Numbered from the stretch's first letter, positions 11,726 to 21,435 are shown. The stretch: 64,000 bases of DNA from Tistrella bauzanensis (GCF_014636235.1 NZ_BMDZ01000011.1:1-64000), one strand, 5' to 3'. Notes: generated by a model from the sequence alone, not told the origin. A program made the numbers and translations.

Positions 11726-12865
11726 TCAGCTCCCGGCCGCAACCGTGCGCTTCAGCGTGGTCATGGTCGTGTCGCCGGCGGCGATCGCGGCGGCCCGCGC
11801 CTCGACCAGTTCGACGATATGGTCGACCAGCCGGTCGTCATCGACCTTATGGTCGGGGCTGCCGTTGATATAGACCAGATGATGGCCGCCACCGCCGGTG
11901 ACACCGATCTCGGTTTCGCGCGCCTCGCCGGGGCCGTTGACCACGCAACCGATCACCGACAGCGAAATCGGCACGGTGATATGCGACAGCCGGTCTTCCA
12001 GTCGCGTCACGGTGTCGATCACCTGAAAGCGCTGCCGGGCACAGGATGGGCAGGAGACGATGGTCACGCCGCGCCGGCGCAGGCCCAGGCTCTTCAGGAT
12101 GTCATAGCCGACCTTGACCTCTTCCACCGGATCGGCCGACAGCGACACCCGCACCGTGTCGCCGATCCCGGCCCAGAGCAGCATGCCAAGGCCCACGGCC
12201 GATTTCACCGTGCCGGCGCGCAGGCCACCCGCCTCGGTGATGCCCAGATGCAGCGGATAGTCGCAGGCTTCCGCCAGCCCCTGATAGGCGGCGACGGCCA
12301 GGAACACATCCGACGCCTTGACGCTGATCTTGGTCTCGAAAAAGTCGTTGTCTTCCAGGATCCGGATATGGTTCAGCGCGCTTTCCACCATCGCCTCGGG
12401 GCAGGGCTCGCCGAAGCGCTCCAGCAAGTCGCGCTCCAGGCTGCCGGCATTCACGCCGATGCGGATCGAACAGCCGTGATCCCTGGCCGCCTTCACCACC
12501 TCGCGCACACGCGATGCGGCGCCGATATTGCCCGGGTTGATCCGCAGACAGGCGGCCCCCGCTTCGGCGGCCTCGATGGCGCGGCGATAATGGAAATGGA
12601 TATCGGCCACGATCGGCACCGGGCTTTCACGCACGATCTGGCGCAACGCCGCGGTCGAGTCCTCGTCCGGGCACGACACCCGCACGATATCGACCCCAGC
12701 CTCGGCCGCGCGGCGGATCTGGTCCAGCGTGCCGGCGATGTCGGGGGTCTGGGTGTTGGTCATGGTCTGCACCGAAATCGGCGCATCACCGCCGACCTCG
12801 ACCGATCCCACGCGGATCTTGCGGCTGAGCCGCCGTTCGATATGGCGATAGGCTCTGACGGTCAT
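11726..12865 (-). CDS. ispG: IspG (GcpE), HMBPP synthase
   Basis: 4-hydroxy-3-methylbut-2-enyl diphosphate synthase, the penultimate step of the methylerythritol phosphate isoprenoid pathway; an iron-sulfur enzyme. The TIM-barrel part shows [22 protein letters not shown] and RINPGNIG. The 4Fe-4S ligands are visible as SCPSCAR and [10 protein letters not shown] in the C-terminal domain. I chose the ATG at 12865 ([12 protein letters not shown]) because GGAAG precedes it at good spacing; upstream in-frame codons give Ser/Pro/Arg-rich sequence unlike IspG. It lies between the RodZ-like gene and hisS on the same strand. The flavodoxin-dependent bacterial form is expected. Confidence 0.97.
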   Translation of the reverse strand: MTVRAYRHIERRLSRKIRVGSVEVGGDAPISVQTMTNTQTPDIAGTLDQIRRAAEAGVDIVRVSCPDEDSTAALRQIVRESPVPIVADIHFHYRRAIEAAEAGAACLRINPGNIGAASRVREVVKAARDHGCSIRIGVNAGSLERDLLERFGEPCPEAMVESALNHIRILEDNDFFETKISVKASDVFLAVAAYQGLAEACDYPLHLGITEAGGLRAGTVKSAVGLGMLLWAGIGDTVRVSLSADPVEEVKVGYDILKSLGLRRRGVTIVSCPSCARQRFQVIDTVTRLEDRLSHITVPISLSVIGCVVNGPGEARETEIGVTGGGGHHLVYINGSPDHKVDDDRLVDHIVELVEARAAAIAAGDTTMTTLKRTVAAGS

Positions 12866-12998
12866 GGTCGCTTCCGTCGCTGAACGTGACCCGCCGGGGG
12901 TGACGGGTCGCCGGAATGGGCGGACAGGATGGGCTGCACGGACAGGACTTAGCAGCCGCCGGCACCGTCGGCAAGGGCATGTGGAGACCGCAGGCGGC

Positions 12999-14225
12999 TC
13001 AGCCGCCCAGTGCGCGCAGCGCCTCGCGCTCCAGCACGATCCCGCGACGGACGACGCCGGGGCCGCCAAGCGCCGGCAATCCCTGTCCGTCGAGCACGAC
13101 CACGATGCCACCGGCATTGCCGGTGATCATGCTGCCACCCACCGCTTCAGGCGGCACATCATAGGTTTCACCCGCCTTCAGAATGCGGCTGAACACCGTA
13201 TTGCCGCCGGGGCCGCGAATCTGCAGCCAGCTGTCGGCATTGGCGGCGATGCGGATGCCGCTGCCACCGGCCGGAGCCTGGGGCGCCGATGGGATCGGCT
13301 GAGCACCCGCTGCCGGGGCCTGAGGGGCTGGCGCCTGATTGGCCGGGGTCTGATTGGCCGGGGTCTGCGCCGACGGGGCCGCAGGCTGGCTGCCCGATGT
13401 CGATGGCGACGCCGAGGTGGCCGGTGCTGCTGACGTAGCCGGTGCTGCTGACGTAGCCGGTGCTGCTGACGTAGCCGGTGCTGCTGACGTAGCCGGTGCG
13501 GGCGATGTGGCCGGGGCAGGCGATGTGGTCGGCGCAGAGGTGGTGGGCGCGGAGGTGACGGCCGGCGGCGTGGCGGTGGTCTCTCCGGTATCGGGGGCCA
13601 GCTCACGCGTGCTTTCGGCGGCGGTGCGGTCGTCGCTTTCCGTCACGCTGCCGGCCTGGCTGCCGGCGCCGACCTGGGCCGCATCGCTGCCTTCACCCCC
13701 CGACTGCAACAGATAGGCCGGCACTTCGGCCACGCTGTCGGCCAGTTGGTTCGGTGTCTCGCCGAAATATCGCCAGCCGCCATAGGCGATCACCGCCAGC
13801 ACCAGCGCCACCACGATCACCGTGAAGCGCGGCATCTGGCCTTCCTCGGCCGGCGTCGGGAAATCGAGCCTGTTGGTGGCCGGCACGTGCTGGCCTTCGG
13901 ACTTGTAGCGCCGCAGCAGCTCCGGCACATCCAGCCCCAGAAAGCCACCATACGACCGCAGGAAGCCCATCACATAGGCGGGCGCCGGCAGCTGGGCATA
14001 ATGCCCCTCTTCCAGCGCGTCCAGATACACCTGCCGAATGCGGAGCTGGTCGGCGACCTGGGCAATGTCATGGCCCTGGCGCAGACGTTCGCGCTTCAGC
14101 AGCGCGCCCACACCGGCATAGTCGCCGCCGGACGACCCCCCGGAGGGGCCACCGGCAGAACCGCCGGTTTCACCGGCATTGACATCATAAAGTTGCAGGC
14201 GGCTGTTCGAAGTCGGGCGCGCCAT
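12999..14225 (-). CDS. rodZ: RodZ-like membrane protein (HTH, TM, DUF4115)
   Basis: The cytoplasmic N-domain is an Xre-like helix-turn-helix ([33 protein letters not shown], here about residues 42-75; read as separate helices), followed by one membrane helix ([17 protein letters not shown], about 135-152), a long Pro/Ala/Thr/Ser linker with APATSA repeats, and a C-terminal periplasmic DUF4115 beta domain (about 330-405). That order is the cell-shape protein RodZ, which links MreB to the rod-elongation complex. The start is uncertain: ATG at 14225 has CGGAG somewhat far upstream; ATG at 14264 would add 13 residues. It heads the ispG-hisS-prfA-prmC series, and rodZ-ispG-hisS adjacency is common in Proteobacteria. 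Confidence 0.85.
   Translation of the reverse strand: MARPTSNSRLQLYDVNAGETGGSAGGPSGGSSGGDYAGVGALLKRERLRQGHDIAQVADQLRIRQVYLDALEEGHYAQLPAPAYVMGFLRSYGGFLGLDVPELLRRYKSEGQHVPATNRLDFPTPAEEGQMPRFTVIVVALVLAVIAYGGWRYFGETPNQLADSVAEVPAYLLQSGGEGSDAAQVGAGSQAGSVTESDDRTAAESTRELAPDTGETTATPPAVTSAPTTSAPTTSPAPATSPAPATSAAPATSAAPATSAAPATSAAPATSASPSTSGSQPAAPSAQTPANQTPANQAPAPQAPAAGAQPIPSAPQAPAGGSGIRIAANADSWLQIRGPGGNTVFSRILKAGETYDVPPEAVGGSMITGNAGGIVVVLDGQGLPALGGPGVVRRGIVLEREALRALGG
13423..13494 (-). repeat. 18-bp repeats in the RodZ-like linker, four perfect copies
   Basis: GGTGCTGCTGACGTAGCC is repeated without change at 13423, 13441, 13459 and 13477. In the gene's frame each copy encodes APATSA. Perfect identity suggests recent expansion and probable length variation of the periplasmic linker. 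Confidence 0.9.
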
Positions 14226-14654
14226 CGGGGATCGATCGCTCCGGTCGCAAGAGGCAGAAAACATCTGGCCGCAAACAGGCGGAGGCCTGGTTCACGGACC
14301 GGCAGGCATGACGAGCCGGCGGACCGGCCGGCATCGAACCGGCCACAGGCAGCCGGTCATCGGATTGCGCATCTTCGGATTGCGCAAAGCTGCGCTGCAG
14401 CATCCCACCGGAACCGGCCGTTTTACGGTCCGATACGGACGTCATGGATGCGATACGAACGCGGTCGCCGTTGTGCGGTGCCGAATGACGTCGACCGTAC
14501 TCTTGGTCCGGGCCAAGCGCAAGCCCGCAGCAGCCGGGGGCTGGGCTGCGAAATCCGCCAGTCTCGCCCATGGCTTAACCCAGACTGGACTGTGCCCGGC
14601 CCGGCAATCCGGCGCAGCCGCATGCCGCGGCCATGACGTTCCGCACCGGGCCGC
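14226..14654. other. intergenic region between ptsP and the RodZ-like gene
   Basis: This 429-bp stretch has no convincing gene; short minus-strand frames here resemble nothing. It holds a direct repeat CGGATTGCGCA (about 14358 and 14375) and a short dyad GTCCG-ATA-CGGAC near 14430. It should contain the promoter of the RodZ-like/ispG/hisS series and the end of the ptsP transcript, but I cannot point to either with confidence. Confidence 0.5.
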
Positions 14655-16925
14655 TCAGATGGCGATGCCATGATCATGCGCATAGGCCAGCAGGCGGTCG
14701 CGTACCGAATGGTCCGGCACGTTCAGCAGACTGCGCATATAGCTGCTCAACTGCCCGCGATCAAGGCTGCGCACCATGGCCTTCACCGGCCCGATGGCAC
14801 CGGCCGGCATCGACATGCGCCGAAAGCCGAGGCCGATCAGCGCCATGGCCTCCAGCGGCCGGCTGGCCATTTCGCCGCACAGCGACAGTTCCACATCGGC
14901 CCGGGCACAGGCGTCGACCAGATGGCTGAGGAAAGCCAGAACCGCCGGCGACAGCAGGTCATAGCGGTCCGACAGCTCCGGATTGCCCCGGTCGCAGGCG
15001 AACAGGAACTGCAACAGGTCGTTCGACCCCACCGAGACGAAATCCACCCGGTCGAGCAGCGCCGGCAACTGCCAGGCCAGTGCCGGCACCTCCAGCATGG
15101 TGCCGACCCGCACCTGCGAGGGCAGCCGCTGACGCAGGCGGCGCGCCCGCGCCACCTCCATGTTCACCAGCTTGCGGGCGGCATCGAATTCCGCAACCTC
15201 GGCCACCATCGGGAACATGATGTTCAACTGCCGGCCGGCGCTGGCCATCAGCAGCGCCCGCACCTGCCGGCGCAGCATCACCGGCCGGTCCAGCGTCAGG
15301 CGCAGCGACCGCCAGCCCATCGCCGGATTCTCTTCCGGACGGTGGTTGAAATAGGGCAGTTGCTTATCGGACCCGACGTCGAGGGTCCGGAAATACACTG
15401 GCCGCTCGCTCGACTGGTCGAGCACGCGGGCATAGAGGTCGGCCTGGGCCTCGACATCGGGGATCTGCGAGCGGACCATGAAGAACAGCTCGGTCCGATA
15501 GAGCCCGATGCCCTCGGCGCCGCTTTCGCCCAGCATGGTCATGTCGGCCAGCAGGCCGGCATTCATCAGCAGGTTCACCCGCACATCATCGCGGGTGATC
15601 GACGGCATGTGACGCAAGGCCGCGAAGGCCGCCTTGCGCTCGGCGCGGGCGGCCAGGGTCAGTTGCACCGCCTCGACCACATCCTCGCCCGGGCGGATGA
15701 TCAACTGATTGTTGTCGGCATCCACGATCACCGGGTCGCCGGCCGCGATCTTGGCCAGCGCGCCATCGACCCGCCCCAGAACCGGGATGTCGAGCGCGCG
15801 GGCCACGATCGCCACATGGGCCGTGGCCGAGCCTTCCTCCAGCACCAGCGCCCGCAGCTTCGTGCGGTCGTAATCCAGCAGCTCCGCCGGGCCCATGGCA
15901 CGGGCGATCACCACCATGTCATCGGGCAGTTCCCGCGCGGCGGGTTCAGGGCCGCCGGTCAGCAGGCCGAGCAGCCGCCCGGCCAGATCCTCAAGATCCA
16001 GCACGCGTTCGCGCAGATAAGGGTCGCTCGCCGCGTTCAGCCGGACGCGCATATCGTCCAGCACCCGCTTGACCGAGGCTTCCGCGGTCAGGCCGTTGCG
16101 GATCGCATCGTTGATCTTCGAAATCCAGCCCCGGTCATGGGCGAACATCCGATAGGTTTCCAGCACCTCGCGATGCTCGCCGCCGCTTGCGATGTCGGGC
16201 CGGGCCAGCATGCGGTCGACCTGGGCCCGCAACAGGTCCAGCGCGTCCGACAGGCGCCGCGCCTCCACCTCGGGGTCTTCGGCCACCAGTTGGCGGATCT
16301 CGATCGCCTGACGGTGCAGCACCGCGACGCCCATGGCCACGCCATCGGCCAGCCGCACACCCTCGGCGCGCTGCGGCAGGGTGGCGTTGCCTTCGGCCTC
16401 ATAGAATTCCGACGGATTGACCAGATCGCCGGCGCCGATCAACTCGGCCAGCACCATGGCGACGGTCTGGAGCGCTTCCAGTTCCTCTTCGGTGTAATTG
16501 CGCCGTGTGCGGTTCTGCACCACCAGCACACCCACCACCCGCCCCGACCGCAGGATCGGCACGCCCATCAGCGAGTGGTAGACCTCTTCGCCGGTTTCCG
16601 GGCGATAGGCGAAATCGGGATGCGACTGGGCGTCCGACAGCGACAGGGCGGTCGCCTGGGCGGCGACATGACCGACCAGACCCTCGCCCACTCTGAGCCG
16701 GGTCTTGTGGACCGCTTCGGGGTTCAGACCTTCGGTGGCGAACAGTTCCAGCACGTCGCCCGCGCGCCGGACATAGATCGAGCAGACCTCGGCCACCATA
16801 TCGGCGGCGATGACCAGCACGACCTGATTGAGGCGCGATTGCGCGGTGCCGGGCGCGGCCATGACGTCGCGCAACCGCCTGAGAAGGCGGCGCGGTCCCG
16901 GAATGGCCTGCGCCCCGACGCTCAT
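14655..16925 (-). CDS. ptsP: PtsP, enzyme I of the nitrogen PTS (GAF domain)
   Basis: PEP-protein phosphotransferase that starts the regulatory PTS-Ntr phosphorelay (PtsP to PtsO to PtsN). Order: N-terminal GAF sensor (residues 15-160), PEP-utiliser N-domain, mobile domain with the phospho-accepting histidine in SATAHVAIVARAL (about residue 370), and the PEP-binding barrel with GIGLYRTELFFMVR and the C-terminal SLCGEMASRPLEA. Length 756 aa matches E. coli PtsP (748). The GAF domain separates it from the sugar enzyme I. Its start overlaps the stop of the nitronate monooxygenase gene (ATGA). No ptsO or ptsN is in this window. Confidence 0.96.
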   Translation of the reverse strand: MSVGAQAIPGPRRLLRRLRDVMAAPGTAQSRLNQVVLVIAADMVAEVCSIYVRRAGDVLELFATEGLNPEAVHKTRLRVGEGLVGHVAAQATALSLSDAQSHPDFAYRPETGEEVYHSLMGVPILRSGRVVGVLVVQNRTRRNYTEEELEALQTVAMVLAELIGAGDLVNPSEFYEAEGNATLPQRAEGVRLADGVAMGVAVLHRQAIEIRQLVAEDPEVEARRLSDALDLLRAQVDRMLARPDIASGGEHREVLETYRMFAHDRGWISKINDAIRNGLTAEASVKRVLDDMRVRLNAASDPYLRERVLDLEDLAGRLLGLLTGGPEPAARELPDDMVVIARAMGPAELLDYDRTKLRALVLEEGSATAHVAIVARALDIPVLGRVDGALAKIAAGDPVIVDADNNQLIIRPGEDVVEAVQLTLAARAERKAAFAALRHMPSITRDDVRVNLLMNAGLLADMTMLGESGAEGIGLYRTELFFMVRSQIPDVEAQADLYARVLDQSSERPVYFRTLDVGSDKQLPYFNHRPEENPAMGWRSLRLTLDRPVMLRRQVRALLMASAGRQLNIMFPMVAEVAEFDAARKLVNMEVARARRLRQRLPSQVRVGTMLEVPALAWQLPALLDRVDFVSVGSNDLLQFLFACDRGNPELSDRYDLLSPAVLAFLSHLVDACARADVELSLCGEMASRPLEAMALIGLGFRRMSMPAGAIGPVKAMVRSLDRGQLSSYMRSLLNVPDHSVRDRLLAYAHDHGIAI

Positions 16926-18028
16926 GTTTCGCCCTGAGGGGCGGACTGGCCGTCCTTGGATTGCGTCGCCTCGCCAGCCTCTGGCGGCAGCCGGTCTTCG
17001 GCCTCAGGCGGCAGCCGGTCTTCGGCCTCAGGCGGCAGCCGGTCGCCACGCAGGCTGGCGAAGCGGGCCGCCGCCTCGCTGACCAGTTCCTCGACAATCT
17101 CGGCCACCGGCTGGACCTTGCGGACCATGCCGACGCTTTGGCCCGCCATCAGCGAGCCGTTCTCGACGTCGCCATCGATGACCGCACGCCTGAGCGCGCC
17201 GGCCCAGAAATGCTCGATATCCAGTTGAGCGGCCTTCATGTCCAGCTCACCCGCACGATAGCGGCGGATGACATCGTGCTGATGCTCGACGAACCGCCGG
17301 GTGCCGGCATTGCCCAGCGCACGCACGGGGATGACCGGGAAGGTCGGGTCGACCTGGGTCGTCGGCTGAGCGTCGCGGGCCGCGGCGCGGATGAACGCCT
17401 TCTTGAAATTCTCATGCGCGATGGACTCGGTGGCGCAGACGAAGCGGGTGCCGATCTGGACACCAGCGGCGCCCATGTCCAGGAACGCCGCGATCGCCTC
17501 GCCCCGACCGATGCCGCCGGCCACGAACACCGGCACCTCGGAAATCTCGGGCAGAATCTCCTGCATCAGCACATTCAGCGACACCGGGCCGATATGGCCG
17601 CCGGCCTCGGCGCCCTCGATCACCAGCCCGTCGATGCCCATGCGCACCAGCTTGCGCGCCAGCGCCAGCGCCGGCGCAAAGCACAGCACCTTGGCGCCGG
17701 ATGCCTTCACCGCCTGGATCGCCGGCGTCGGCGGCAGACCGCCCGCCAGCACCACATGGCCGACCTCTTCCTCGGCGCAGACCCGGATCAGCGCATCCAG
17801 TTCCGGATGCATGGTGATCAGGTTCACGCCGAAGGGTTTGGCGGTCAGCGCCCGGGTGCCACGGATCTCGGCGCGCAGCAGATCCGGCCCCATCGACCCG
17901 CAGGCGATGACACCGAAACCGCCGGCATTCGAGATGGCCGACACCAGATGGCGTTCCGACACCCATGACATGGCGCCGCCCAGAATCGCATAGCGGGTTC
18001 CGAGCAGGGCCGTGCCCCGGCGCCACAT
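16922..18028 (-). CDS. nitronate monooxygenase family flavoprotein
   Basis: FMN-dependent TIM-barrel enzyme of the nitronate monooxygenase/2-nitropropane dioxygenase family, which oxidises toxic alkyl nitronates; some members have other substrates. Visible motifs: AILGGAMSWVSERHLVSAISNAGGFGVIA at the N-terminus (given here only as a region, about residues 12-40), the catalytic-type GGHIGP (about residue 155), and FMN-phosphate loop VAGGIGRGEAIAAFLDMGA. I start at MWRRGTALLG (18028), matching homologues; an in-frame ATG at 18127 would overlap lysC by 29 bases. The C-terminus carries a repetitive tail (DRLPPEAE three times) absent from typical members. It lies between lysC and ptsP and is coupled to ptsP by ATGA overlap. 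Confidence 0.88.
   Translation of the reverse strand: MWRRGTALLGTRYAILGGAMSWVSERHLVSAISNAGGFGVIACGSMGPDLLRAEIRGTRALTAKPFGVNLITMHPELDALIRVCAEEEVGHVVLAGGLPPTPAIQAVKASGAKVLCFAPALALARKLVRMGIDGLVIEGAEAGGHIGPVSLNVLMQEILPEISEVPVFVAGGIGRGEAIAAFLDMGAAGVQIGTRFVCATESIAHENFKKAFIRAAARDAQPTTQVDPTFPVIPVRALGNAGTRRFVEHQHDVIRRYRAGELDMKAAQLDIEHFWAGALRRAVIDGDVENGSLMAGQSVGMVRKVQPVAEIVEELVSEAAARFASLRGDRLPPEAEDRLPPEAEDRLPPEAGEATQSKDGQSAPQGET
16983..17045 (-). repeat. 24-bp in-frame repeat in the nitronate monooxygenase tail
   Basis: A 24-bp unit (GGCGGCAGCCGGTCTTCGGC plus CTCA) occurs at 16983-17006 and 17007-17030, with a third partial copy to 17045. It encodes the octapeptide DRLPPEAE, giving a short acidic-proline tail. 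Confidence 0.9.
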
Positions 18029-18098
18029 GTGGTCCAGCCACACAGCGCCCGTGTTCCCCGCATCGGGGTTTTCCGCGCCGGAACGCGCGGTCGGCCGG

Positions 18099-19319
18099 TC
18101 AAGCGGCATCCAGGCCATACTCCGCATGCAGGGCGCGCACCGCCAGCTCGGTATATTCCTCGGCCACCAGCACGCTGATTTTGATCTCGGATGTCGAGAT
18201 CACCATGATGTTGATGCCCTTGCGCGCCAGCGCATCGAACATCTGAGAGGCGATGCCGGCATGGCTGCGCATGCCGACGCCGATCGCCGAAACCTTGGCG
18301 ACGTTCGGATCGGCGTCGACCCGCTCGCAGCCGATCTGGGCGCGGGCGCCATCCAGCACGGCCAGCGCCCGTTCCATATCCGCCTTGCCGACCGTGAAGG
18401 TCAGGTCGGTGGCACGGCCGTCTTCCGACACGTTCTGCACGATCATGTCGACATTAACGCCGGCCCGGGCAAGTGGCCCGAACACATGGGCGGCAATTCC
18501 CGGATGGTCGGGCACGCGCACCAGGGTGATCTTGGCCTCGTCGCGGCTGTACGCGATGCCACTCACCAGCTTCTGTTCCATGATCTCGTCCTCGTCAACG
18601 ACCAGGGTGCCGGGCGCGTCCGAGAAGGTGGAGCGAACCTGTACGCGTACACCATGCTTCATCGCCATCTCGACCGAGCGGGTCTGCAGAACCTTCGCTC
18701 CGAGAGATGCCATCTCAAGCATTTCCTCGAACGTGATCTTATCAAGCTTCCGCGCCTTCGCAACGATGCGCGGGTCGGTGGTATAGACGCCGTCGACATC
18801 GGTATAGATGTCGCAGCGGTCGGCATGCAGTGCCGCGGCCAGGGCCACGGCCGAGGTATCGGACCCGCCACGGCCAAGGGTGGTGATCCGGCCGGTGGGC
18901 GACACGCCCTGGAACCCGGCCACCACCGGCACCTCGCCGCGCGCCATGCGGGTCAGCAATTCGGCCCCCTCGATGCCCTCGATCCGGGCGCGGCCATGGG
19001 CATCATCGGTGCGGAACGGGATCTGCCAGCCCAGCCACGACCGGGCGGGCACGCCGATCGCCTGCAGCGCGATCGCGAGCAGGCCCACGGTCACCTGTTC
19101 CCCCGAGGCGACGACCGTGTCGTATTCACGGGCGTCGTGCACAAGATCCGCCTCGCGACACCAGGCGACCAGTTGATTTGTGGTGCCCGACATCGCCGAG
19201 ACCACCACGGCCACCTCGTTGCCTGCCTCCACCTCGGTTTTGACCCGCCTGGCGACGGTCTTGATCCGTTCGATGTCGCCGACAGATGTGCCGCCGAACT
19301 TCATCACGATGCGCGCCAT
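18099..19319 (-). CDS. lysC: aspartokinase (LysC)
   Basis: Phosphorylates aspartate, the first step toward lysine, threonine, methionine and diaminopimelate. The kinase domain opens with VMKFGGTSVGDIERI and contains TLGRGGSDTSAVALAAAL and DVDGVYTTDPR. Two ACT domains follow (about residues 265-400; e.g. KITLVRVPDHPGIAAHVF), the feedback-inhibition module for lysine and/or threonine. The start MARIVMKFGG at 19319 matches the family, so the 14-residue upstream extension is dropped. The 406-aa length is typical of alphaproteobacterial monofunctional aspartokinase. Divergent from ubiG, and 70 bases upstream of the nitronate monooxygenase gene. Confidence 0.97.
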   Translation of the reverse strand: MARIVMKFGGTSVGDIERIKTVARRVKTEVEAGNEVAVVVSAMSGTTNQLVAWCREADLVHDAREYDTVVASGEQVTVGLLAIALQAIGVPARSWLGWQIPFRTDDAHGRARIEGIEGAELLTRMARGEVPVVAGFQGVSPTGRITTLGRGGSDTSAVALAAALHADRCDIYTDVDGVYTTDPRIVAKARKLDKITFEEMLEMASLGAKVLQTRSVEMAMKHGVRVQVRSTFSDAPGTLVVDEDEIMEQKLVSGIAYSRDEAKITLVRVPDHPGIAAHVFGPLARAGVNVDMIVQNVSEDGRATDLTFTVGKADMERALAVLDGARAQIGCERVDADPNVAKVSAIGVGMRSHAGIASQMFDALARKGINIMVISTSEIKISVLVAEEYTELAVRALHAEYGLDAA

Positions 19320-19514
19320 GTCTGGGTCCGCTCCGTCGTCTCGACCTGGCCTGCGCGCCACTGTGGCAGGCGACCCGGGTCGATTTTACTGGCCGTTTAC
19401 GCAATTGATGCTGCCGTCAAGCCCTTGTCGCTCGCGGGGCGCATATTCATACTCTCACCTGCCGGACCGTGCAAGGATGCGCACCGGAGATCAGCCCGAA
19501 GGACGCAAATCCCC

Positions 19515-20285
19515 ATGAGCCCTGCCGCCGGACCCCATGCTGCCGCATCCGGAACCGTCGATGCCCGCGAAATCGACAATTTCACCCGAATTGCCGAGGA
19601 ATGGTGGGATCCGGCGGGGCCGTTCGCGCCGCTGCATGCCCTGAATCCGGCCCGCATCGGCTATATCCGCGACACGATCTGCGGCCATGCCGGCCGCGAC
19701 CCTCTGGCCGACCGGCCGCTTTCCGGGCTCGACATCATCGATATCGGCTGCGGCGGCGGGCTGGTCTGCGAACCGCTGGCCCGTCTGGGCGCCCGCATGA
19801 CCGGGCTGGATGCCGGCGCGCGCAACATCGCGGTGGCGGCGGCCCATGCCCGCGATGCCGGCCTCGACATCCGCTATCGCGCAGAGGCGGCGGAAGATCT
19901 GGTGGCGGCGGGCGAGACCGCCGCCTTCGACGCCGTCCTGACGCTGGAGATCGTCGAACATGTCGCCGACCCGGCGCTGTTCCTCGACAGCGCCGCCCGG
20001 CTGCTCAAGCCCGGCGGGGTGCTGATCGCCTCCACGCTCAACCGCACGCCAGCCAGCTTTCTGGGGGCCATCATCGGCGCGGAATACCTGCTGCGCTGGG
20101 TGCCGCGCGGCACCCATGACTGGCGCAAGTTTCTGAAGCCATCGGAACTCGCCCGGGGCCTGCGCGATGCCGGCCTCCGCCCGTTCCAGGCGGTGGGGCT
20201 GAACCGCGACCTCGCCACCGGCCGCTGGCACACCGGCGGGTCGCTGGGCATCAACTATCTGATCGCCGCCCGCAAGCCGGCCTGA
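19515..20285 (+). CDS. ubiG: UbiG ubiquinone O-methyltransferase
   Basis: SAM-dependent 3-demethylubiquinol / polyprenyl-dihydroxybenzoate O-methyltransferase, carrying out two O-methylations in ubiquinone synthesis. Motifs: DNFTRIAEEWWDPAGPFAPLH at the N-terminus (residues 20-40), SAM site DIIDIGCGGGLVCEPLAR, EIVEHVADPALFL, and GTHDWRKFLKP near the C-terminus, all diagnostic of UbiG. The ATG at 19515 has GAAGGA upstream. Length 256 aa is normal. The divergent pairing of ubiG with lysC is common in Alphaproteobacteria. Confidence 0.97.
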   Translation: MSPAAGPHAAASGTVDAREIDNFTRIAEEWWDPAGPFAPLHALNPARIGYIRDTICGHAGRDPLADRPLSGLDIIDIGCGGGLVCEPLARLGARMTGLDAGARNIAVAAAHARDAGLDIRYRAEAAEDLVAAGETAAFDAVLTLEIVEHVADPALFLDSAARLLKPGGVLIASTLNRTPASFLGAIIGAEYLLRWVPRGTHDWRKFLKPSELARGLRDAGLRPFQAVGLNRDLATGRWHTGGSLGINYLIAARKPA

Positions 20286-20310
20286 TCGCGGCGGCCATGC
20301 GGGGTTGATC

Positions 20311-20332
20311 CGGACCGGGTGGGCACGGTCCG
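20311..20332. terminator. short hairpin between convergent ubiG and SBP genes
   Basis: CGGACCG (20311-20317) and CGGTCCG (20326-20332) form a 7-bp stem with an 8-nt loop in the 50-bp gap between two convergent genes. There is no T-run on either side, so intrinsic termination is only possible. Confidence 0.3.
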
Positions 20333-20334
20333 CG

Positions 20335-21435
20335 TCATGGCGTGGGCGGCACCCCCATATCCACCATCGACCGGCTCCAGTCGCGGATGAAGCGGCGACG
20401 CTGGGCGGCATCCTGAACCGCCAGCAGTGCAGGGCCGATCCGGATCGGCCGCGCGATGCCACCCTCGTCGAGCGCGCGCGGCCCGGCGACGCCCGCCGGC
20501 ATCGGCCCGTCTTCCGAGAAGAAGAACGCTTCGTCCCGCACCACCTGCTGGCCGCGGGCGGAGAGCAGATAGTCGAGGAAGCGCCGGGCAAGGTCGGGCC
20601 TGGCGCCATGGGTGGGGATCAGCGCGCCGCGGGCCAGCACCAACGCGTAATCCGCAGGCACCACGACCCGGAGCGCCGGATCGGTACGCGCCGCGGCATA
20701 GGCATATGAGCCCAGCATGTTATAGCCGATCAGCAGCCGGCCCGCCGCCACCTCGGCCACGACATCCGACGTGCAGCAGCGCACCACGACGGCGGCACGG
20801 CCCAGGCTCTCCAGCAGCCGGCCGAAGATCGTGGTGGTCTGGCGGGCATCGTTGAAGGCGAACAGATAGCCGATGCCCGAGACCCGGATGTCATAGGTGC
20901 CGACCCGACCGGCATAGCGGTCGATCTGCCGGCGCAGCAGGTCGGCCAGTTCGACATGGGTATGCGGCGCCTCGGCCTCGGGCACCAGCCGGGCGTTGTA
21001 GACGAACACCGCCGGCTCGATCGAGAAGCCGAAGACTTCGTTGCGCCAGTTGGCCCAGTCCGGCACCGTTTCGGTCTCGGGCGACAGATGGGCAAGCGCA
21101 CAGCCGTCATTGGCAAGCTTGAGCAGTTGATCGACCGAGGGCGAGATCAGCAGATCGCCCGGCGCCTTGCGCGCCGCACAGGCCGAGATCGCGGCCGCCT
21201 GAAGATCGTTGCTGACATATTCGACATAGTCGACCGTGACGCTGGGATTGCGGGTCTGGAAATCGCGGATCAACGGCGCCATTGCCGCGACATCGGTCGC
21301 GGCATGGATGGCCAGCCGATCGGTCTCGACGGCCGGTGCCGCGAAGACCACGGTCTCGCCTTCGCGGGCCACCGTCGGGGCGGCATAAGCCAGAGCGGCC
21401 GCGAACAGCGCCGTCGCCAGCGCCCGGCGGATCAT
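20335..21435 (-). CDS. periplasmic solute-binding protein linked to a sensor kinase
   Basis: A 366-aa exported protein with a signal peptide (residues 1-23, ALATALFAAALAYAAPTVA) and the type 2 periplasmic binding fold typical of iron(III)/polyamine-type ABC binding proteins: FQTRNPSVTVDYVEYVSNDL, FVYNARLVPEAEAPHTHVELADLL and a C-terminal RRFLDYLLSARGQQ. No permease or ATPase is adjacent. Instead its start codon overlaps the stop of a TctE-like kinase gene (ATGA). Together they suggest an extracytoplasmic ligand-presenting partner for the kinase rather than a transporter subunit; this is inference from the operon. The ligand is unknown. Several cysteines are present (ISACAARK, DGCALAH, VRCCTSD). 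Confidence 0.8.
   Translation of the reverse strand: MIRRALATALFAAALAYAAPTVAREGETVVFAAPAVETDRLAIHAATDVAAMAPLIRDFQTRNPSVTVDYVEYVSNDLQAAAISACAARKAPGDLLISPSVDQLLKLANDGCALAHLSPETETVPDWANWRNEVFGFSIEPAVFVYNARLVPEAEAPHTHVELADLLRRQIDRYAGRVGTYDIRVSGIGYLFAFNDARQTTTIFGRLLESLGRAAVVVRCCTSDVVAEVAAGRLLIGYNMLGSYAYAAARTDPALRVVVPADYALVLARGALIPTHGARPDLARRFLDYLLSARGQQVVRDEAFFFSEDGPMPAGVAGPRALDEGGIARPIRIGPALLAVQDAAQRRRFIRDWSRSMVDMGVPPTP

Noticed and set aside
10412..12883. 823-codon plus-strand frame opposite hisS and ispG
   Set aside because: Antisense of two confidently identified genes, with no recognisable motif or start site.
14670..16937. 755-codon plus-strand frame opposite ptsP
   Set aside because: Antisense shadow of ptsP; His/Gln/Arg-rich and without any domain.
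18058..18070. Perfect hairpin CCCCG-CATC-like stem upstream of the nitronate monooxygenase start
   Set aside because: A short GC stem without T-run between coupled genes; common by chance at this GC content.
19425..19453. Possible ubiG promoter TTGTCG / CATACT
   Set aside because: Only weak resemblance to consensus, not distinguishable from background.
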